A DNA stretch of 64,000 nt from Tolypeutes matacus (lineage: Eukaryota > Chordata > Mammalia > Cingulata > Chlamyphoridae), in contig JAKSZT010054304.1 in assembly GCA_026826555.1 (NCBI GenBank), positions 49,293,548 through 49,357,547 on the forward strand, in the 5' to 3' direction. Below, piece by piece: positions 10,756 through 23,548 of this stretch; positions within the stretch are counted from its first letter, which is position 1; each line of letters starts with the position of its first letter. The translations under genes were made by a program, and so were the position numbers. The notes under the pieces were generated by a model. The model had not been told where the DNA came from, did no database searches, and saw only the letters and a program-made list of their open reading frames with translations.

Positions 10756-11404
10756 CTAGCTGTTATATGAACTTTCTCAAATTGTCCCTTCTCTGCCATC
10801 CTTTCATTGAGGTGACAATTCTCAAATCTTTATTGATGTTCTCATGGGAAAGACTTTTTAAGAGACCACTCCAGGGCCCTTACAGCTCTAATTGCATCTC
10901 TTATCAGGAGATGATTGTGCATTTTAAACAGGGCATGAACTCATCATCCCCACCATTGAGCTTAACTAGTGATTCATGCTAGGAATTTGGCGGCAGGAAG
11001 GTTGGGAGGGTGGGGCCTGGTCAGCAAGAAGGCAGAAAAGAAACTTCTGGGTGGACACCTGAATTGCACGGGTGGCAGACAGCCTGCCCCATCTTTGGGT
11101 CTAGTCCCTTTCCTGGGGCTTAGCTCAAAGAAGTGACTATCATCTGCACATGGTTGGGGGTTGGTCTTGGAATAGTAGGACTTCCAACTCCTTGATTTCC
11201 TGCTAACTTGTACTGGGGACCCTTTTTGTGAGACCCCAAAGAGCTGTCCTCTCCTCCTAAAGCCCTTCCACTTGCCCTGGTAACGTGGGTTTGCCATGAG
11301 CAGGGGGCTTCCTTGCTCCTTGGGAGCTCAAGCCTTCCAATCCTCCTCCTTTACCCCTGCAATCCCTCTCAAGTCCTGGGAGAGGGGAAGCAGAGAAAGA
11401 ACAC
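10756..11404. other. Unannotated intergenic sequence
   Basis: No gene or repeat is recognised with confidence. The open frames here are short and have no recognisable family. Confidence 0.5.
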
Positions 11405-11560
11405 AGAGCATGGAGTTTTAAGACTTGGTTCTTCTGCCAGGTGGCAGCTGTGTGCCATTGGGCAAGTTACCTGGCATCTCTAGTGCCTTTTCTGTTTCAC
11501 AGCATTGTTTGGGGACTTAAATGAGACAACTGTTCATGAAAACACCGGGAGACCTTTTCA
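11405..11560 (+). repeat. MIR SINE (old)
   Basis: A sense MIR order is visible: cagctgtgtgccattgggca, agttacctggcatctctagt, gggacttaaatgagacaact. Confidence 0.7.
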
Positions 11561-11799
11561 GCGTTGTGCAAATGTTAGTAACTTTTCTTATTCTTCCAGC
11601 CAAGGGACAGACACCCAGAGCGGCCCAGCATGGAGTTGCTGGTGTGGCAGCTGCCATCTGCACAATGAAAGGAGGCAAGCGGAGTTCTTCAACTTTGCCT
11701 ACCCAGCAGCATTTGAACCGCAGCTTTCCTCCAAGAACTGTGCATCCCAGGTGTGATTCCCCACCAGAGGTTAAATATCTCCTCTCTTCGCCTCCATTT

Positions 11800-12180
11800 T
11801 GAAGATTTATTGAGCCCCTGGTAATGGGCCAGGAATTTTCACATTTGGTATTTCATTTAATCCTCTTAACAACCCCACAAATTTATATACAACCTCCTGT
11901 CAATTAGGAAACTGAGGCTCAGAGAGTTTACTTAGTTTGCCCAAGTTCTTCAGTTGGTAATTAGCAGAACCATGGATGTGAACCTGGGTCTGCCTGCCAC
12001 CAAGGCCAGTGCTGTTTCTGCCTTTACAAAGCTGCCACTTACAAATAATTTCATTTGAACTTCAAATAGTCCTGTGATCTAGACAAAGGTAGAACTATTA
12101 GCCTTATTTCACATATGAGGAGCAATGAGTTTCACGGAGTTCCTGGAGTTATGTGAAATAGAACTAGGGATAGAATCCAG
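11800..12180 (-). repeat. Two antisense MIR-type fragments
   Basis: The first (about 11815-12010) shows tttaatcctcttaacaaccc, aactgaggctcagagagttt and gtgaacctgggtctgcctgc. The second (about 12045-12180) shows a weaker version, ttatttcacatatgaggag to gatagaatccaggcccttgg. Confidence 0.75.
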
Positions 12181-12184
12181 GCCC

Positions 12185-12725
12185 TTGGTTTAGTGCACTG
12201 ACTCATTCATTCATTCATTTCACAAACACTTCCCTGAGTTCCAATATTGGAGAAACAAATTTCCATCTACCCAATACTGGAAAAACCAGAATGGATAAAA
12301 CAAGCCAAGATCCTTGAAAAGTTTATAGCTTGTGAGTAGAAGAGACAACAAAATGTGATTATAATAAAGGCAATCAGGATATGGAGCCATAGAAGACAGA
12401 GCTGCCTAAGAGAGGTGGGGAAAGGCCTGGGGAGAAGAGGGTATTTCAGACAGAGGAAAAAATATCTGCAAAGAAAACATGAAAGGGCATGATATATTTG
12501 GAGAATTGTATGATTTATAGAGCCAAGAGATGAGGCTGGAAAAGCTGGCAAGCTTGTAATGCCATGCAAAGCAGTCTGAACTTTCTCCTGTAGGCAGTGG
12601 AGAGCCAAGGAAGGATTTAAAGCAGGGAAATATCAAGATCAAATTAGTATCTTATAAAGTTCCTTCTGGCCAAGGCTGTGAAGAATGGGACATGAGACTG
12701 GAAACTAGTTAGGACACTCTATCTG
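12185..12725 (+). repeat. Ancient interspersed repeat, same family as 37955-38720
   Basis: It starts with (ATTC)n and ttcacaaacacttccctga. Internal landmarks are aatgtgattataataaaggc, ggcagtggagagccaaggaa and tcttataaagttccttctgg. These recur in order in the copy at 37.9-38.7 kb (tcaatgggaggccgctaagg, gctcactctggctgctgtgt). The family is common in mammals; I do not assign a class with certainty. Confidence 0.6.
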
Positions 12726-14149
12726 TAAAGTATGCTTTTGGCTGCAAGTAGTAGAATCATTGTGGCTTAAGTGAAAGGAGGACTTATTTTTCTCTCATAA
12801 CAAGAAATCTGGAGATAGATGTCTATAGGCACTGGTCTGGCTGAAGACACTGATTCTCTTTTGCCTTCCTTCAGTGATTGCAAGAGAGTTGATACAGTTA
12901 TGTTGTTAGCATTCAAAGGAAGAAGAAGGGGAAGAAACAGTGGTCTAGCCATATCATTCTTTTTATCTGGAAAGCAAAAGCTTTCCTGGAAACTCCTTAA
13001 GAGACTTCTTCCAGACCTCCTTGGTTAGAACCATGCCACAAGCCACCTCTAGCTGTACATGAGGCTTTCCCATCCTTTCTAATAGAGTCCAGCCTGGGAG
13101 GAGAGGGTGGGGATGAGTATTCAGTTAGCTAATCCATAAAGTGTTTCCCAGAAGTTGGGACGGCCTCTTTCTACCCATCTTTTAACTTTCCTTCCTTTCT
13201 CTGATTATATACCTCCACACAGATGTATCCTTAGGAGAGGTGTGTTATATTCAGGTTTTAAGTTGGAGAGAAGGGAGCTCCCAGTCTAATGGGGAGGCAG
13301 GGTATAGATTTGCCCTCAGGACGCATTCGATGTGGGAGGTGGGGCAGACAGATGAAAAGTGCCACAGAAGGATGAGGACAAATGAACATAATACAGATGG
13401 GGTACATAACTGCTGAAGAGGTGTGGAATAAAGAGTGTTGATGGGGTTGATCAAAGGAAGCTCGTTGAAAGCAAAGAATGTTGGAACTCCACTTTTGATG
13501 GATGGAGTGCATAACCTTAGAAGCAAGGGGGAAAGCATTCTTTAACAGGCTTGAGTTTAGAAGGGGGGAAGGAAAAGATGTAGAAATCCCTCTTCCTGAA
13601 GAAAGGTTATTGCATGGTCAGCTGAAACACAGTCATCCTTGGAAACCCCGGACAAAAATGTCACATAAGCCTGTCCCAGGGTTTTCTCTTACCCAGAGCT
13701 GGGTCCTCTCTTTTACCATCACCATTGCATTTGTAGACCAGAAAGCAAAAACAGTGGCTCTAGGAGGTTTCCCATCTTTGGAAGGGTCCAGGCAGGGAGG
13801 TAACAATGGGCCAGTGTTTAGCTCAAGAGACAAAAGCTCTTTTGATAGGACCTTGGCTTTAGCAGATTCTTCCTCTCTGCACATAAGCTTGGATTCCATT
13901 CAGGGAAAGCAGGATCAGGAAGCAGTGGTTAGCAATTAACCCCTTGTCCTTTCAGATATTTGTGGCTGTAGGATGGGGAGGTAGACTTTGGACCCTGGTC
14001 TGACTATCAGATTTCTGTTAATTCCTACTGATAAGGCCTTCTTCACACCCAGGGGTTATGTGCTAGACTCTTAAAGAGATGAGGCTGGAGCTAAGTAACT
14101 CTCAGAAAGAAAATAGGACTTGTGTTGCCACTGGGGATCCAAAATCATG
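12726..14149. other. Mostly unannotated sequence
   Basis: 12726-13070 has the look of another ancient interspersed repeat (gtggcttaagtgaaaggagg, cataacaagaaatctggaga). The remainder, including long open frames on both strands near 13251-13939, has no recognisable protein family. Confidence 0.45.
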
Positions 14150-16110
14150 TATAGGCATACCCTGTTTTATTGCACTTTGTAAACATTGTGTTTTTCACAA
14201 ATTGAAGGTTTGTGGCAACCCTGTGTTGATCAGTTGGCACCATTTTCCAGCAACATGTGTTCGGTTTGTATCTCTGTGTCACATTCTGGTAATTTTCACA
14301 ATATTTCAACTTTTTCATTATTATTATTATATCTGTTTTGGTGATCAGTGATCTCTGATGTTACTATTGTAATTATTTTGGGGTACCACCAACCATGCCC
14401 ATATAAGAGGGTAAACTCAGTTGATAAATGTTGTGTGTGTTCTGACTGCTCCACTGACCAGATGTCCCCTGTCTCTTTCCCTTTCTTTGTGCCTCCCTAT
14501 TCCCTGAGACACAACAATGTTGAAATTAGGTCAATCAATAACTCTACAATGATCTCCAAGTGTTGAAGTGAAAGGAAGAGTTGCAAGTATCTCACTTTAA
14601 ATCAAAAGCAAGAAATGACTAAGTTTAGAGAGGAAGGCATGTTGAAAGCAGGGATAGGCTGAAATTTGACCTCTTGTGCCAAATAGCCAAGTTATGAAGG
14701 CAAATGAAAATTTCTTGAAGGAAATTAAAAGTGCTACTCCAGTGAACACACAAATGATAAGAAGGTGAAACAAACTTATTGCTAAAACAGAGAAAGATTT
14801 AGTGGTTTGGACAGAAGATCAAACCAGCCACAACATTCTCTTAAGCCAAAGCCTAATTCAGAGCAAGGCCCTAACTTTCTTCAATTCTATGAAGGCTGAG
14901 AGAGATGAGAAAGCTGTAGAAGGGAAATTTGAAGCAAAGAAATTTGTTCATGAGCTTTAAGGAAAGAAGCTGTCTCCATAACATAAAAGTGCAAGGTGAA
15001 GTAGCAGGTGCTGATATAGAAGCTGCAGCAAGTTATCCAGACAAGCTAGCTAAGAGAATTGATGAAGGTAGTGACACAAAACAACAGATTTTCAACGTAG
15101 ATGAAACAGCCTTATATTAGAAGATGATATTTAGTATCTTCGTAGCTAGAGAAAAGTCAATGCCTGCCTTCAGATCTTCAAAGGGCAGGCTGACTCTCTT
15201 ATTAAGGGCTAATGCAGTTGATGACTTTAAGTTGAAGCCAATGCACATATACCATTCTGAAAATCCTAGGGCCTTTGAGAATTAAGCTAAATCTGCTCTG
15301 CCTGTGCTCTATAAATAGAACAACAAAGCCTGGATAGCAGCATACCTGTTTACAACAGGGTTTATTGAATATTTTAAGCCCACCATTGAGATATACAGCC
15401 CAGAAAAAAGATTCCTTTCAAAATATTACTGCTCATTGACAATATAACTGGTCACCCAAGAGCTCTGATGGAGAGATACAATGAGATTAATGTTGTTTTC
15501 ATGGTTGCTAACACAACATCCATTCTGCAGCCAATGGATCAAGGAGTCATTTTGACTTTCAAGTCTTATTATTTAAGATATACATTTAATAAGGCTATAG
15601 CTATCATAGTGATTCTTCTCAAATATCTGGGCAAAGTAAGGTGAAAATCTTCTGGAAAGGATTCACCATTCTAGATGCCATTAAGAACATTCATGATTCT
15701 TGGGAAGAGGTCGAAATATCAATATTAACAGTAGTTTGGAAGAAGTTGATACCAGCCCTAATGGATGACATTGAGGGGTTCAAAACTTCAGTGGAGGATG
15801 TAATAACAGATGTGGTGGAAATAACAAGAAAATTAGAATTAGAAGTGGAACCTGAAGGTGTGACTAAATTGCTGCAATCTCATGAAGAAATTTTAAAGGA
15901 TGAGGAGTTGTTTCTTATGGATGAGCAAAGAAAGTGGTTTCTTGAGGTAGAATCCTGGTGAAGATACTGTGAACATTATTGAATGACAACCAAGGATTTA
16001 TAATATTACATAAATTTAGTTGATAAAGCAGTAGAGTTTGAAAGAATTGGCTCCAATATTAAGAGAAGTTCTGTTGTGGGTAAAATGCTGTAAAACAGTA
16101 TATGTGTATG
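14150..16110 (-). mobile_element. Tigger1-type (pogo/Tc1-mariner superfamily) DNA transposon, degraded
   Basis: The left end tataggcataccctgtttta and the following interior match the Tigger1 terminus and body. Pieces of the pogo-family transposase are readable on this strand, including a DETALY-containing segment at about 15030-15117 (the DNA-binding/DDE domain region) and a C-terminal segment at 15641-15961 ending in FLEVESW. Frameshifts and stops break the coding region several times and the right terminus is missing. Full Tigger1 is about 2.4 kb, so about 0.4 kb is lost. Strand is given relative to my memory of the consensus; the transposase reads on the + strand. It is inactive. Confidence 0.85.
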
Positions 16111-16124
16111 CTATTGAAGACAAG

Positions 16125-16945
16125 TTGGAATCAAAATATGATTGTTATATATTTAAGATGTAAAACTTTAATCCCATGGTAGCCATGTGAAAAATATATC
16201 CAGATAGAAATGAAAAGGCACTCAATATAATACAATACAAAAAAAATCAAATAAATATGAAAGTAAACATTAGCATAAGAATTGAGGGACAAAAAGTTAT
16301 AAGATTTACAAATAGGAAGCAGATGTGGCTCAAGCAATTGGGCTCCTGCCTATCAAAGAAGAGGTCCCTGGTTTGGTTCCCAGTCCCTCCTAAAGAAGAC
16401 AGTGAGCTGGCATGATGGGCAGATGCAGCGAGCTGACCCAACTAGATGATGCAACAAGAGGCACAGAGAGGAAAAACATAATGAGAGACTCAACAAAGCA
16501 GGGAATGGAGGTAGCTCAAGAAATTAGTTGCCTCTCTCCCACACAGGAGGTCCTGGGCTCCGCTCTGGGTGCCTCCTAAAGAAACAAAGAAGATAAACAG
16601 ACACAGCAAGTGCAAAACAACAAGGGGGTGGGGAGAAATATTGTTTTAAAAAAAGAATGTTAGATGCAAAACTTAATAAAGAAATACAAAAATTTTTTTT
16701 TTAAGACTTAAAAACATTAAATAGCAAAATGGCAGAAGAAGGTCCTGTATTATCTGTAGTAACTTTAAATGTAAAGTCCATTCAAAAGGCAGAGATTGAA
16801 AGAATGGATTAAAAAAGCATAACTCAACAATATGTTGACATAAGTGGGTTGAAACTGAAAGGATGGGAAAAATATATAACAAAAGTGAGCAGGGGTAGCT
16901 ATACCAATATCAAATAAAGTAGACTTTAAGTCAAAACCAGTTAGA
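16125..16945 (+). mobile_element. L1 fragment (start of ORF2), split by a SINE
   Basis: L1-like sequence flanks the SINE at 16318-16645. The part after it (16655-16945) contains the N-terminal endonuclease reading of ORF2: ggcagaagaaggtcctg, gtaactttaaatgtaaagtc and ggggtagctataccaatatc. It stops abruptly where another L1 5' end begins at about 16946, so a second L1 has landed inside it. Confidence 0.75.
16318..16645 (+). mobile_element. Dimeric DAS-type SINE
   Basis: Two tRNA-like heads in one element: ggaagcagatgtggctcaag near 16318, and ggaggtagctcaagaaatta near 16507. Each is followed by a cctcctaaag end. The linker contains gatgcaacaagaggcacaga. The same dimer layout is at 48430-48839. 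Confidence 0.88.
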
Positions 16946-17494
16946 GGAAAGAGGCAAGATGGTGGCTGAGTAAGGAGCTCCAAGAGTTAGCTCGTCCTAC
17001 AGGGCAGTTAGTAACCACCCAGAGCTATCTAAAGCACCTGTTTGGAGGGTCTAGGAGGCCAGAAAAGCATCCTGCAACATCCTTGAAAGAATGGAAGAAA
17101 GAGACTGCCCATCTGTAGTGAAGTTGCATGAATAGAGCACTCTATGCCACGGAGGCTGGTGCCTATCCTCTATTGGCTACTCAAGCCACCTTGGGAGCTA
17201 TTCTGTGGCTGGAGTAGGAAGCTCCATTTCCCAAAAGCTGGGGAAGAAGAGATGGTTGGCCACTGAGTTCAGCTACTGTTTAGTAAATTCAGCTGGCTAA
17301 AGTATAATCCTAAGAACAGCTAAAGTTTGAACCTGTCCAGGTCAGAAAGAGGCTGGTAGCTGCCATTTTAACTATGACCCCAGCATGAAGGGAGGTAGGG
17401 CTGCTTGGAAATCACAGGGACTGACTTCTTTCCACTCAGATTGAAATTGCAGCCCTAGCCTAAGCTCCAGCCCTACCTCCAGCAGGGAGGAAGC

Positions 17495-18560
17495 TGGCGG
17501 GACCTGACCAGCCTCTCCAGTTAACTGGAGGCACTTTCAGCCAGCACAGACTGAATAGTCAGTCACCTGGGGTTCCATCCCTACACCCCAATAGGATAGG
17601 GGAGGAGCTGTGTTTCCTCAGCTTATCTGGGCAATAGCAGGTGCTTTTGTCCACACAAACTGGTTTGTTGAGCACCTTCAATTCCATCTCCACTCCTCCA
17701 CCCCCATAGGATAAGAGGGGGCTGGTGTTTCTTCAGCCTCTCTGGGCAACTGCAAGCATTTTCAGCCCACATAGACTGGCTACTCAGACACCTGTAGCTC
17801 CATATCTGCCCCCAATAGGATAGGAAGGGGGTTGTGTTTCCTCAGCCTCTCTGGGCAACTGCAGGTGCTTTTGGCCTGCATAAACTGGTTTGTTGAGTGC
17901 CTTCGATTCCATCTCCACCTCTGTACTCCCTTCCATAGGGTAGGAGGGGGCTGCTCTTTTCTCAGCCTCTCAGGACAACTGCAGGTGCTTTTGGCCTGCA
18001 TGAATTTGACTATTGGGACCCTGTCGCTCCACCCCCACCCCTGATAGGACAAGAGGGGGGCAGTGTTTTCCCAGCCTCTATGGGTAACTGCAGGTGCTTT
18101 TGGCCTACATGGACTGAACTATTGGGAGCCTGTGGTCCCATCCACATCTCCTAAAGGGCAGAAGGGACAGACTCCTTCAGGCTATCAGGGCATATTTGGC
18201 CCACATGGATTAGATTGTTGGGAACTCCAGAGGGTCCATCCCCTTCCCTGACAGGGGAGGAAGGAGGCCGCTGCTATGTCAATCTACCTGGGCAACTGTA
18301 GTCATTTTGGACCCATATGGCATAGACTGTTTCCCATATCTGCAGCTTCAGTCCCACCCCAGACAGGAGAGGAAGAGGCATGAAGCTTCATCAGTCTTTC
18401 CAGGGAACTACAGATGGTCTTAGCCTGCACGACTTGGATTATTATTACACATGGCTGCAGCTCTGTCCCTATCCCTGGCAGAGGAGAAAGGTGGGAGAAG
18501 CTTCAGTTCCTGGAGCAATGTGAGCAGCTTCAGCCTCCACAGATTACAGTACCAACTACA
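17495..18560 (+). repeat. Array of about ten ~110-bp imperfect repeats in the L1 5'UTR
   Basis: A recurring block reads cctctctgggcaactgcagg, then tgcttttggcc, then a tgcat/acat-gactgg element, then c-rich tccatccccacccc and a purine-rich gataggagggg. Starts of the block are near 17508, 17622, 17737, 17846, 17965, 18075, 18180, 18280, 18390 and 18505. The spacing is 105-119 bp and the outer copies are more diverged. L1 5'UTR tandem monomers are known in rodents; I infer a comparable promoter design here. Confidence 0.85.
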
Positions 18561-18711
18561 TCCTTGGCTCCCACTGCACAACCAGAAAGGGAGAAAGGGC
18601 AAGAAAGCCCTAAATTAAAGAGAGAAACTGCCCCCAGAATAAATACATCTAATAAGCCAGACGCCAAGGCACCAACAAAAAATTACAATCCATACCAAGA
18701 AACAGGAAGAT

Positions 18712-19290
18712 ATGGCCCAGTCAAAGGAACAAGATAAGCCTCCAGATGACATAAAGGAGTTGAGACAATGAATCATAGATGTTCAATCAAATCTCCTTAA
18801 TAAATTCAATGAGATGGCTAAAGAGATTAAAAATATTAAGAAGACATTAGATGAGCACAGAAGAATTTGAAAACATACATAGAAAAATAGCAGATTTTAT
18901 GGGAATGAAAGGTGCAATAAATGAAATTAAAAATACACTGGAGGCATATAACAGCAGATTTGAAGAGGCAGAAAAAAGTATTGGTGTGCTTGAAGACATG
19001 AACTCCAAAAACAAACATTCAAAAGAACAGATGAAGGAAAGAATGGAAAAAATTGAACAGGGTCTCAGGGAACTAAATGACAGCAAGAGACGTGCAAACA
19101 TATATGTCATGGGTGTCCCAGAAGGAGAAGAAAAGGGAAAAGAGGCAAAAGGAATATTTGAAGAAATAATGGTAGAAAATTTCCCAAGCCTATTGAAGGA
19201 CAACATACTCCAAATAAATCCAAATAGGTCAACTCTTAGACACATACTAATCAGAATGTCAAATGTCAAAGACAAAGAGGAATTCTGAGA
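18712..19290 (+). pseudogene. L1 ORF1p remnant
   Basis: An ATG at 18712 opens a short reading that stops after about 20 codons. The main body resumes in another frame at 18851. That 145-codon stretch has a heptad-rich coiled coil (about residues 10-75) followed by the RRM-domain start, RRANIYVMGVPEGEEKGKEA, and the ENFPSLLKDN segment. ORF1p is the RNA-binding trimer chaperone of L1. The C-terminal domain is missing and a frameshift is present, so it is inactive. Confidence 0.88.
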
Positions 19291-19946
19291 GCAGCAAGAG
19301 AAAAGCAATGCATAACATATAAGGGATACCCAATAAGATTAAGTGCCAAACCATGGAGACAAGAAGGAAGTGGTATTATTATTTTAGACACTGCAAGAGA
19401 AAAACTGCCAGCCAAGAATCTTATATATCACAAGATTGTCTTTCAAAAATGAGGGCCTGTTTAGAATATTCACAGATAAAAAGAAACTGAGAGAGTTTGT
19501 AACCAAGTGACCAGCTTTGCATGAAATACTAAAGGGAATGCTACAGTCTGAAAAGAAAAGACAGGAGAGAGAGGCTTGGAAGAGAGTCTAGAAATGAAGA
19601 TTATATCAGTAAAAGTAACTAAAAGTGTAAAAGGAGTGGTGAAAATAAAATATGGCAGATAAAACCGAAAGGTTAAAATGGGTGAAATAAGAATTGTCTT
19701 TACAGTAATAATATTTGAATGTTAATAGGTTAAACTTCCCAATCAAAAGACACACACTGGTGGAACAGATAAGAAAATATGAGCCATCTACATGCCTGCA
19801 GTAGCAAAAAAAAAAAAAAAAAAACTGGAGTAGCTATATTTATATCAGATGAAATAGATTTTAAAAGAAAACTGTTATTAGTGACAAGTAAGGGCATTAT
19901 ATATTAATAAAAGGGTCAATTCACCAGGAAGAAATAATGATCATAA

Positions 19947-20588
19947 GTGTCTATGCATTTAACCAGGATGCCCCAAGATACAATAATAGTTGGAGACATC
20001 AATACACTACTCTCAGCAATGGACAGAACATCTGGGCAGAGGATCAATAAAGAAATAGAGGGTTTGAATACTATGATAGATGGACCAGACCTAATAGACA
20101 TATACAGAACATTGCACACCCAAACAGCAGAATATACATTCTTCTTAAGTGCTCATGGATCTTTCTCCAGGGTAGACCATATGTTGGGTCTTAAAGCAGA
20201 TCTCAATACATTCAGCAAGATCGAAATTATACAAAGCACTTTCTCTGATCATAACAGAATAAAGCTGAAAATCAACAAGAGGCAGAAAAAGGGAAAATGC
20301 ACAAATATATGGAGATTAAATAACACATTCTTAAATAATCAGTGGGCCAAAGAAGAAATTGTGAGAGAAATTAATACATATCTTGAGACAAATGAAAATG
20401 AGAACACAACATATCAGAACCTATGGGATATAGCAAAGACAGTGTTGAGAGGGAAATTTATAGCCTTCAATGCTTACATTAAAAAAGAAGAAACAGCTAA
20501 AATCAATGACCTAACCACACAGCTGGGGGAACTAGAAAGAGAACAACAAACTATTCCCAAAGCAAGTAGAAGGAATCAAATAACATAG
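19947..20588 (+). pseudogene. L1 ORF2p endonuclease remnant
   Basis: A 213-codon open stretch of the L1 ORF2 protein. Visible endonuclease landmarks are VGDINT (the GDFN motif), SRVDHMLG (the SRIDYIL motif) and STFSDHNRIKLKI (the SDH catalytic histidine motif). The linker toward reverse transcriptase follows (NTYLETNENENTTYQNLWD). The N-terminal endonuclease residues are lost behind stops and an A-run, and no reverse-transcriptase domain remains. It is inactive. Confidence 0.92.
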
Positions 20589-20765
20589 ATCAGAGCAGAA
20601 ATAAATAAAATTGAGAACAACAAAAAAAGTAGGATTAACAAAACCAAAAGTTGGTTCTTCAAGAAGATTAACAAAATTGACAAACCCTTAGCTTGACTGA
20701 CAAAGAAAAAAAGAGTGAAGATGCAAATAAATAAAATAAAAAATGAAAACAGGTACATTACTACT

Positions 20766-21489
20766 GAGCCCGTATATGTAGGATAAGAGCAAGATGCCAG
20801 ATAGATTTCACTAGCCTCGTGCTCTACTTCCTGGACTTTGAAGCCCAATTCACATTTCTTGTTGTTATTTAGTTCTTACATAGCTTCTGGGTTCGAAGTA
20901 GATTATATCTGTTCCTGAGGTTTGCCTGGGCTTGTGGAGCTATCCCATACTCATATATACTTAAATCTTTATAATACTTAGCAACATTCGTGACACACTG
21001 AGATAAGATGATTAACCCAGCTTTCCAACTGGAAGACCTCTTCACTAGTTCTATCTATCCTCTGATTTGCTGTGTGGACTTACATGTAGTTACTTTTTCC
21101 GGGCTTAAGTGAAAATGATCTGTACCAACTACCTACTTTATAGATAATGATAGGAATGATAGAAAATTAGTAAATAGCTTCTTCACAAAAGAAGGGAGCA
21201 TAACACCTTTAATGTTTTCTAGAACTTTTTTCTCCCAGTATTAGATGGAGCAACTTATCATGTGAAAGAAATATTATGAAGTTTCATTGTTTAAAATTCA
21301 AAGCACATTTTTCACTCTTTCAGTATTATTTAATATTCAACTGGTCACCAATCTCTGTTACATAGGGAATATAAAGAACTTATAAATGTTTAAGATTAGA
21401 TTGTGTATCTTTTATAATGCACATTACATTTTTGTTAAGCTGGAATCATACCTCTATCATGTATCAGGCTAATGGTTGAGAAAGCTTTA
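20766..21489. other. Unannotated sequence
   Basis: No gene or repeat is recognised. It is AT-rich, with no long open frame. Confidence 0.5.
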
Positions 21490-21705
21490 GATTTAAGTTG
21501 AGTGCTAAAAAACCTGGTCTGTTTAAAGGTTTATCTAAGCACCTCTTAAAATATATTTATAAATATATAAATAACATTTTTGTAAGCAAATACACATATA
21601 TGTATATATATTTATATATCATTTTACAAATAGTGGTATGTATTGTGAAAATTTTGATTTTTACCCACAATAAAAAATAAAATAATTAAAAATAAAAAAA
21701 AGAGA
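21490..21705 (+). mobile_element. L1 3' end, 5'-truncated
   Basis: ctaagcacctcttaaaatat, an AT-repeat, ttttgtaagcaaatacacat and gaaaattttgatttttaccc lead into AATAAA and an A-rich tail. The reverse complement of the same sequence is at 50155-50390, and related sequence is at 59780-59860. Confidence 0.8.
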
Positions 21706-21887
21706 CTTTCCCTTCTTTAATGAAGAAAATGGTCTCACAACCCATATAACTTTGGTCTTATATTTTAGAATATGAACACATTTACTTAAAAAGGCTAAGT
21801 GTTGCCCTCAAACACTTGATAAAACTGCCCAGGGCAGGATTCCTTAGGGCTTGCAGGACAATGTCACTGAAATTGTTGAATGTACTC

Positions 21888-22429
<542 letters not shown>

Positions 22430-22459
22430 TGTACTCATTTTTAATCTGATGAAGTCTGT

Positions 22460-22815
22460 GCATTGTTTCTCAGGGTGGTTTGTGGACCAGCTGCAATAAA
22501 TACTTAAAATCCTGGGCATCACTCTAAATCTACTGAATCAAATCTGTTTTGTTTTGTTTTGTTTTAAATTTCTTTGTTTGTTTTCGAAGTTTCCTCACAT
22601 GATTTTGAAGAAACATAAAGGTTGAGAGCCACTGCTCTAGGTCAGAGGATTCCTCACTAGGCTGCGTATCATTATCACCTGGAGAACTTATTAAAAAAAT
22701 AAAAAATACAGATACTCCTGGGCATTCGTATTTAGTAGTTATGAGCTGGAGCCTATAATCTGTATTTTTTTAAAGAACTCCCCAGATAATTCTGATGCAA
22801 GGAACTACTGGTCTA
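22460..22815 (+). mobile_element. MER5-type (hAT) fragments
   Basis: ctcagggtggtttgtggaccagctgc and aaatctactgaatcaaatct (22470-22545) form one piece. cattatcacctggagaactta with ccccagataattctgatgca (22615-22815) forms a second, more diverged copy. These are MER5A-like landmarks. Confidence 0.75.
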
Positions 22816-23548
22816 GACTATCTAGTGACTTTTATTTATAAGCAGTGAAATAATTTTAAAACTTCCTAGTGACTCTTGGGATTAATCTTATGAAATAAAT
22901 TCTAAACTACTGTTTTTGATATAAAGTCACATTTGAGACTGAACCCTAGCAAGCAGGAAATAAATATAGAATTCTGGTTAATTAAATTTACTTTCATGAC
23001 CTATATTAAAATAAATGTTTATTGAATGAATGGCAAGGCACACACCCTTTTAGAATTAATTATATAAAATTTGAAGACTTTTAAAAGTATCTAAATGGAT
23101 ATATATCTATTAGCATCCACTATTTTAAGGTCAATTATAAATCAGAATACTGTTATCTGGGTAATTAAACTTTAAAATGTTAGCTGTATTTCATTAACAT
23201 AGAAACACATGTTACTGACCAAATCTGAATGTATTTTTGCATAAAATAGTGAGTTGGTGCTTGGAAGACTTTTGGTTGGGGTTGAAAAAATTTCCCTTTG
23301 TTTTGAAACTATATGATATATACACTGTATGAAATGGTGGGAGTTCATTTTGTATTTACTTGGCAGAAGTTATCAGGTTAATATGAAAATGTTGAATGTA
23401 TATAGATTGTGTCCACAGTGAGTTTTGGGGCAGACACAGTTTACAAATATGCCATTGTACACTCTCATATATTAGTCTGTTTTTGAGCTTGTAAAATGAG
23501 GACTACTTTTACACATTTAATAAAAAAACAAGGGCCTCTAGGAAAAAA
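22816..23548. other. AT-rich unannotated sequence
   Basis: No open frame. The end (about 23515-23548) carries aataaaaaaacaagg and an A-run and could be the tail of an unidentified element. An L1 begins directly after. Confidence 0.45.

Larger units (their letters stand above)
16946..20765 (+). mobile_element. L1 retrotransposon with 5'UTR, 3'-incomplete
   Basis: It begins with an L1-like 5' end (aggcaagatggtggctgag), followed by a long 5'UTR (to about 18711) that includes an array of ~110-bp repeats, then ORF1, a spacer, and ORF2 up to the start of reverse transcriptase. It ends abruptly at about 20765 with no 3'UTR or tail, so the 3' two thirds of ORF2 has been lost by deletion or rearrangement. 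An A-run at 19806-19824 interrupts the endonuclease region. Confidence 0.88.

Noticed and set aside
14929..15961. Functional pogo-type transposase gene
   Set aside because: Fragments are in different frames with stops and the element lacks its right end.
17495..18560. CRISPR-like or satellite array
   Set aside because: Repeats of ~110 bp with no spacer pattern, sitting between an L1 5' start and ORF1, so they belong to the L1 5'UTR.
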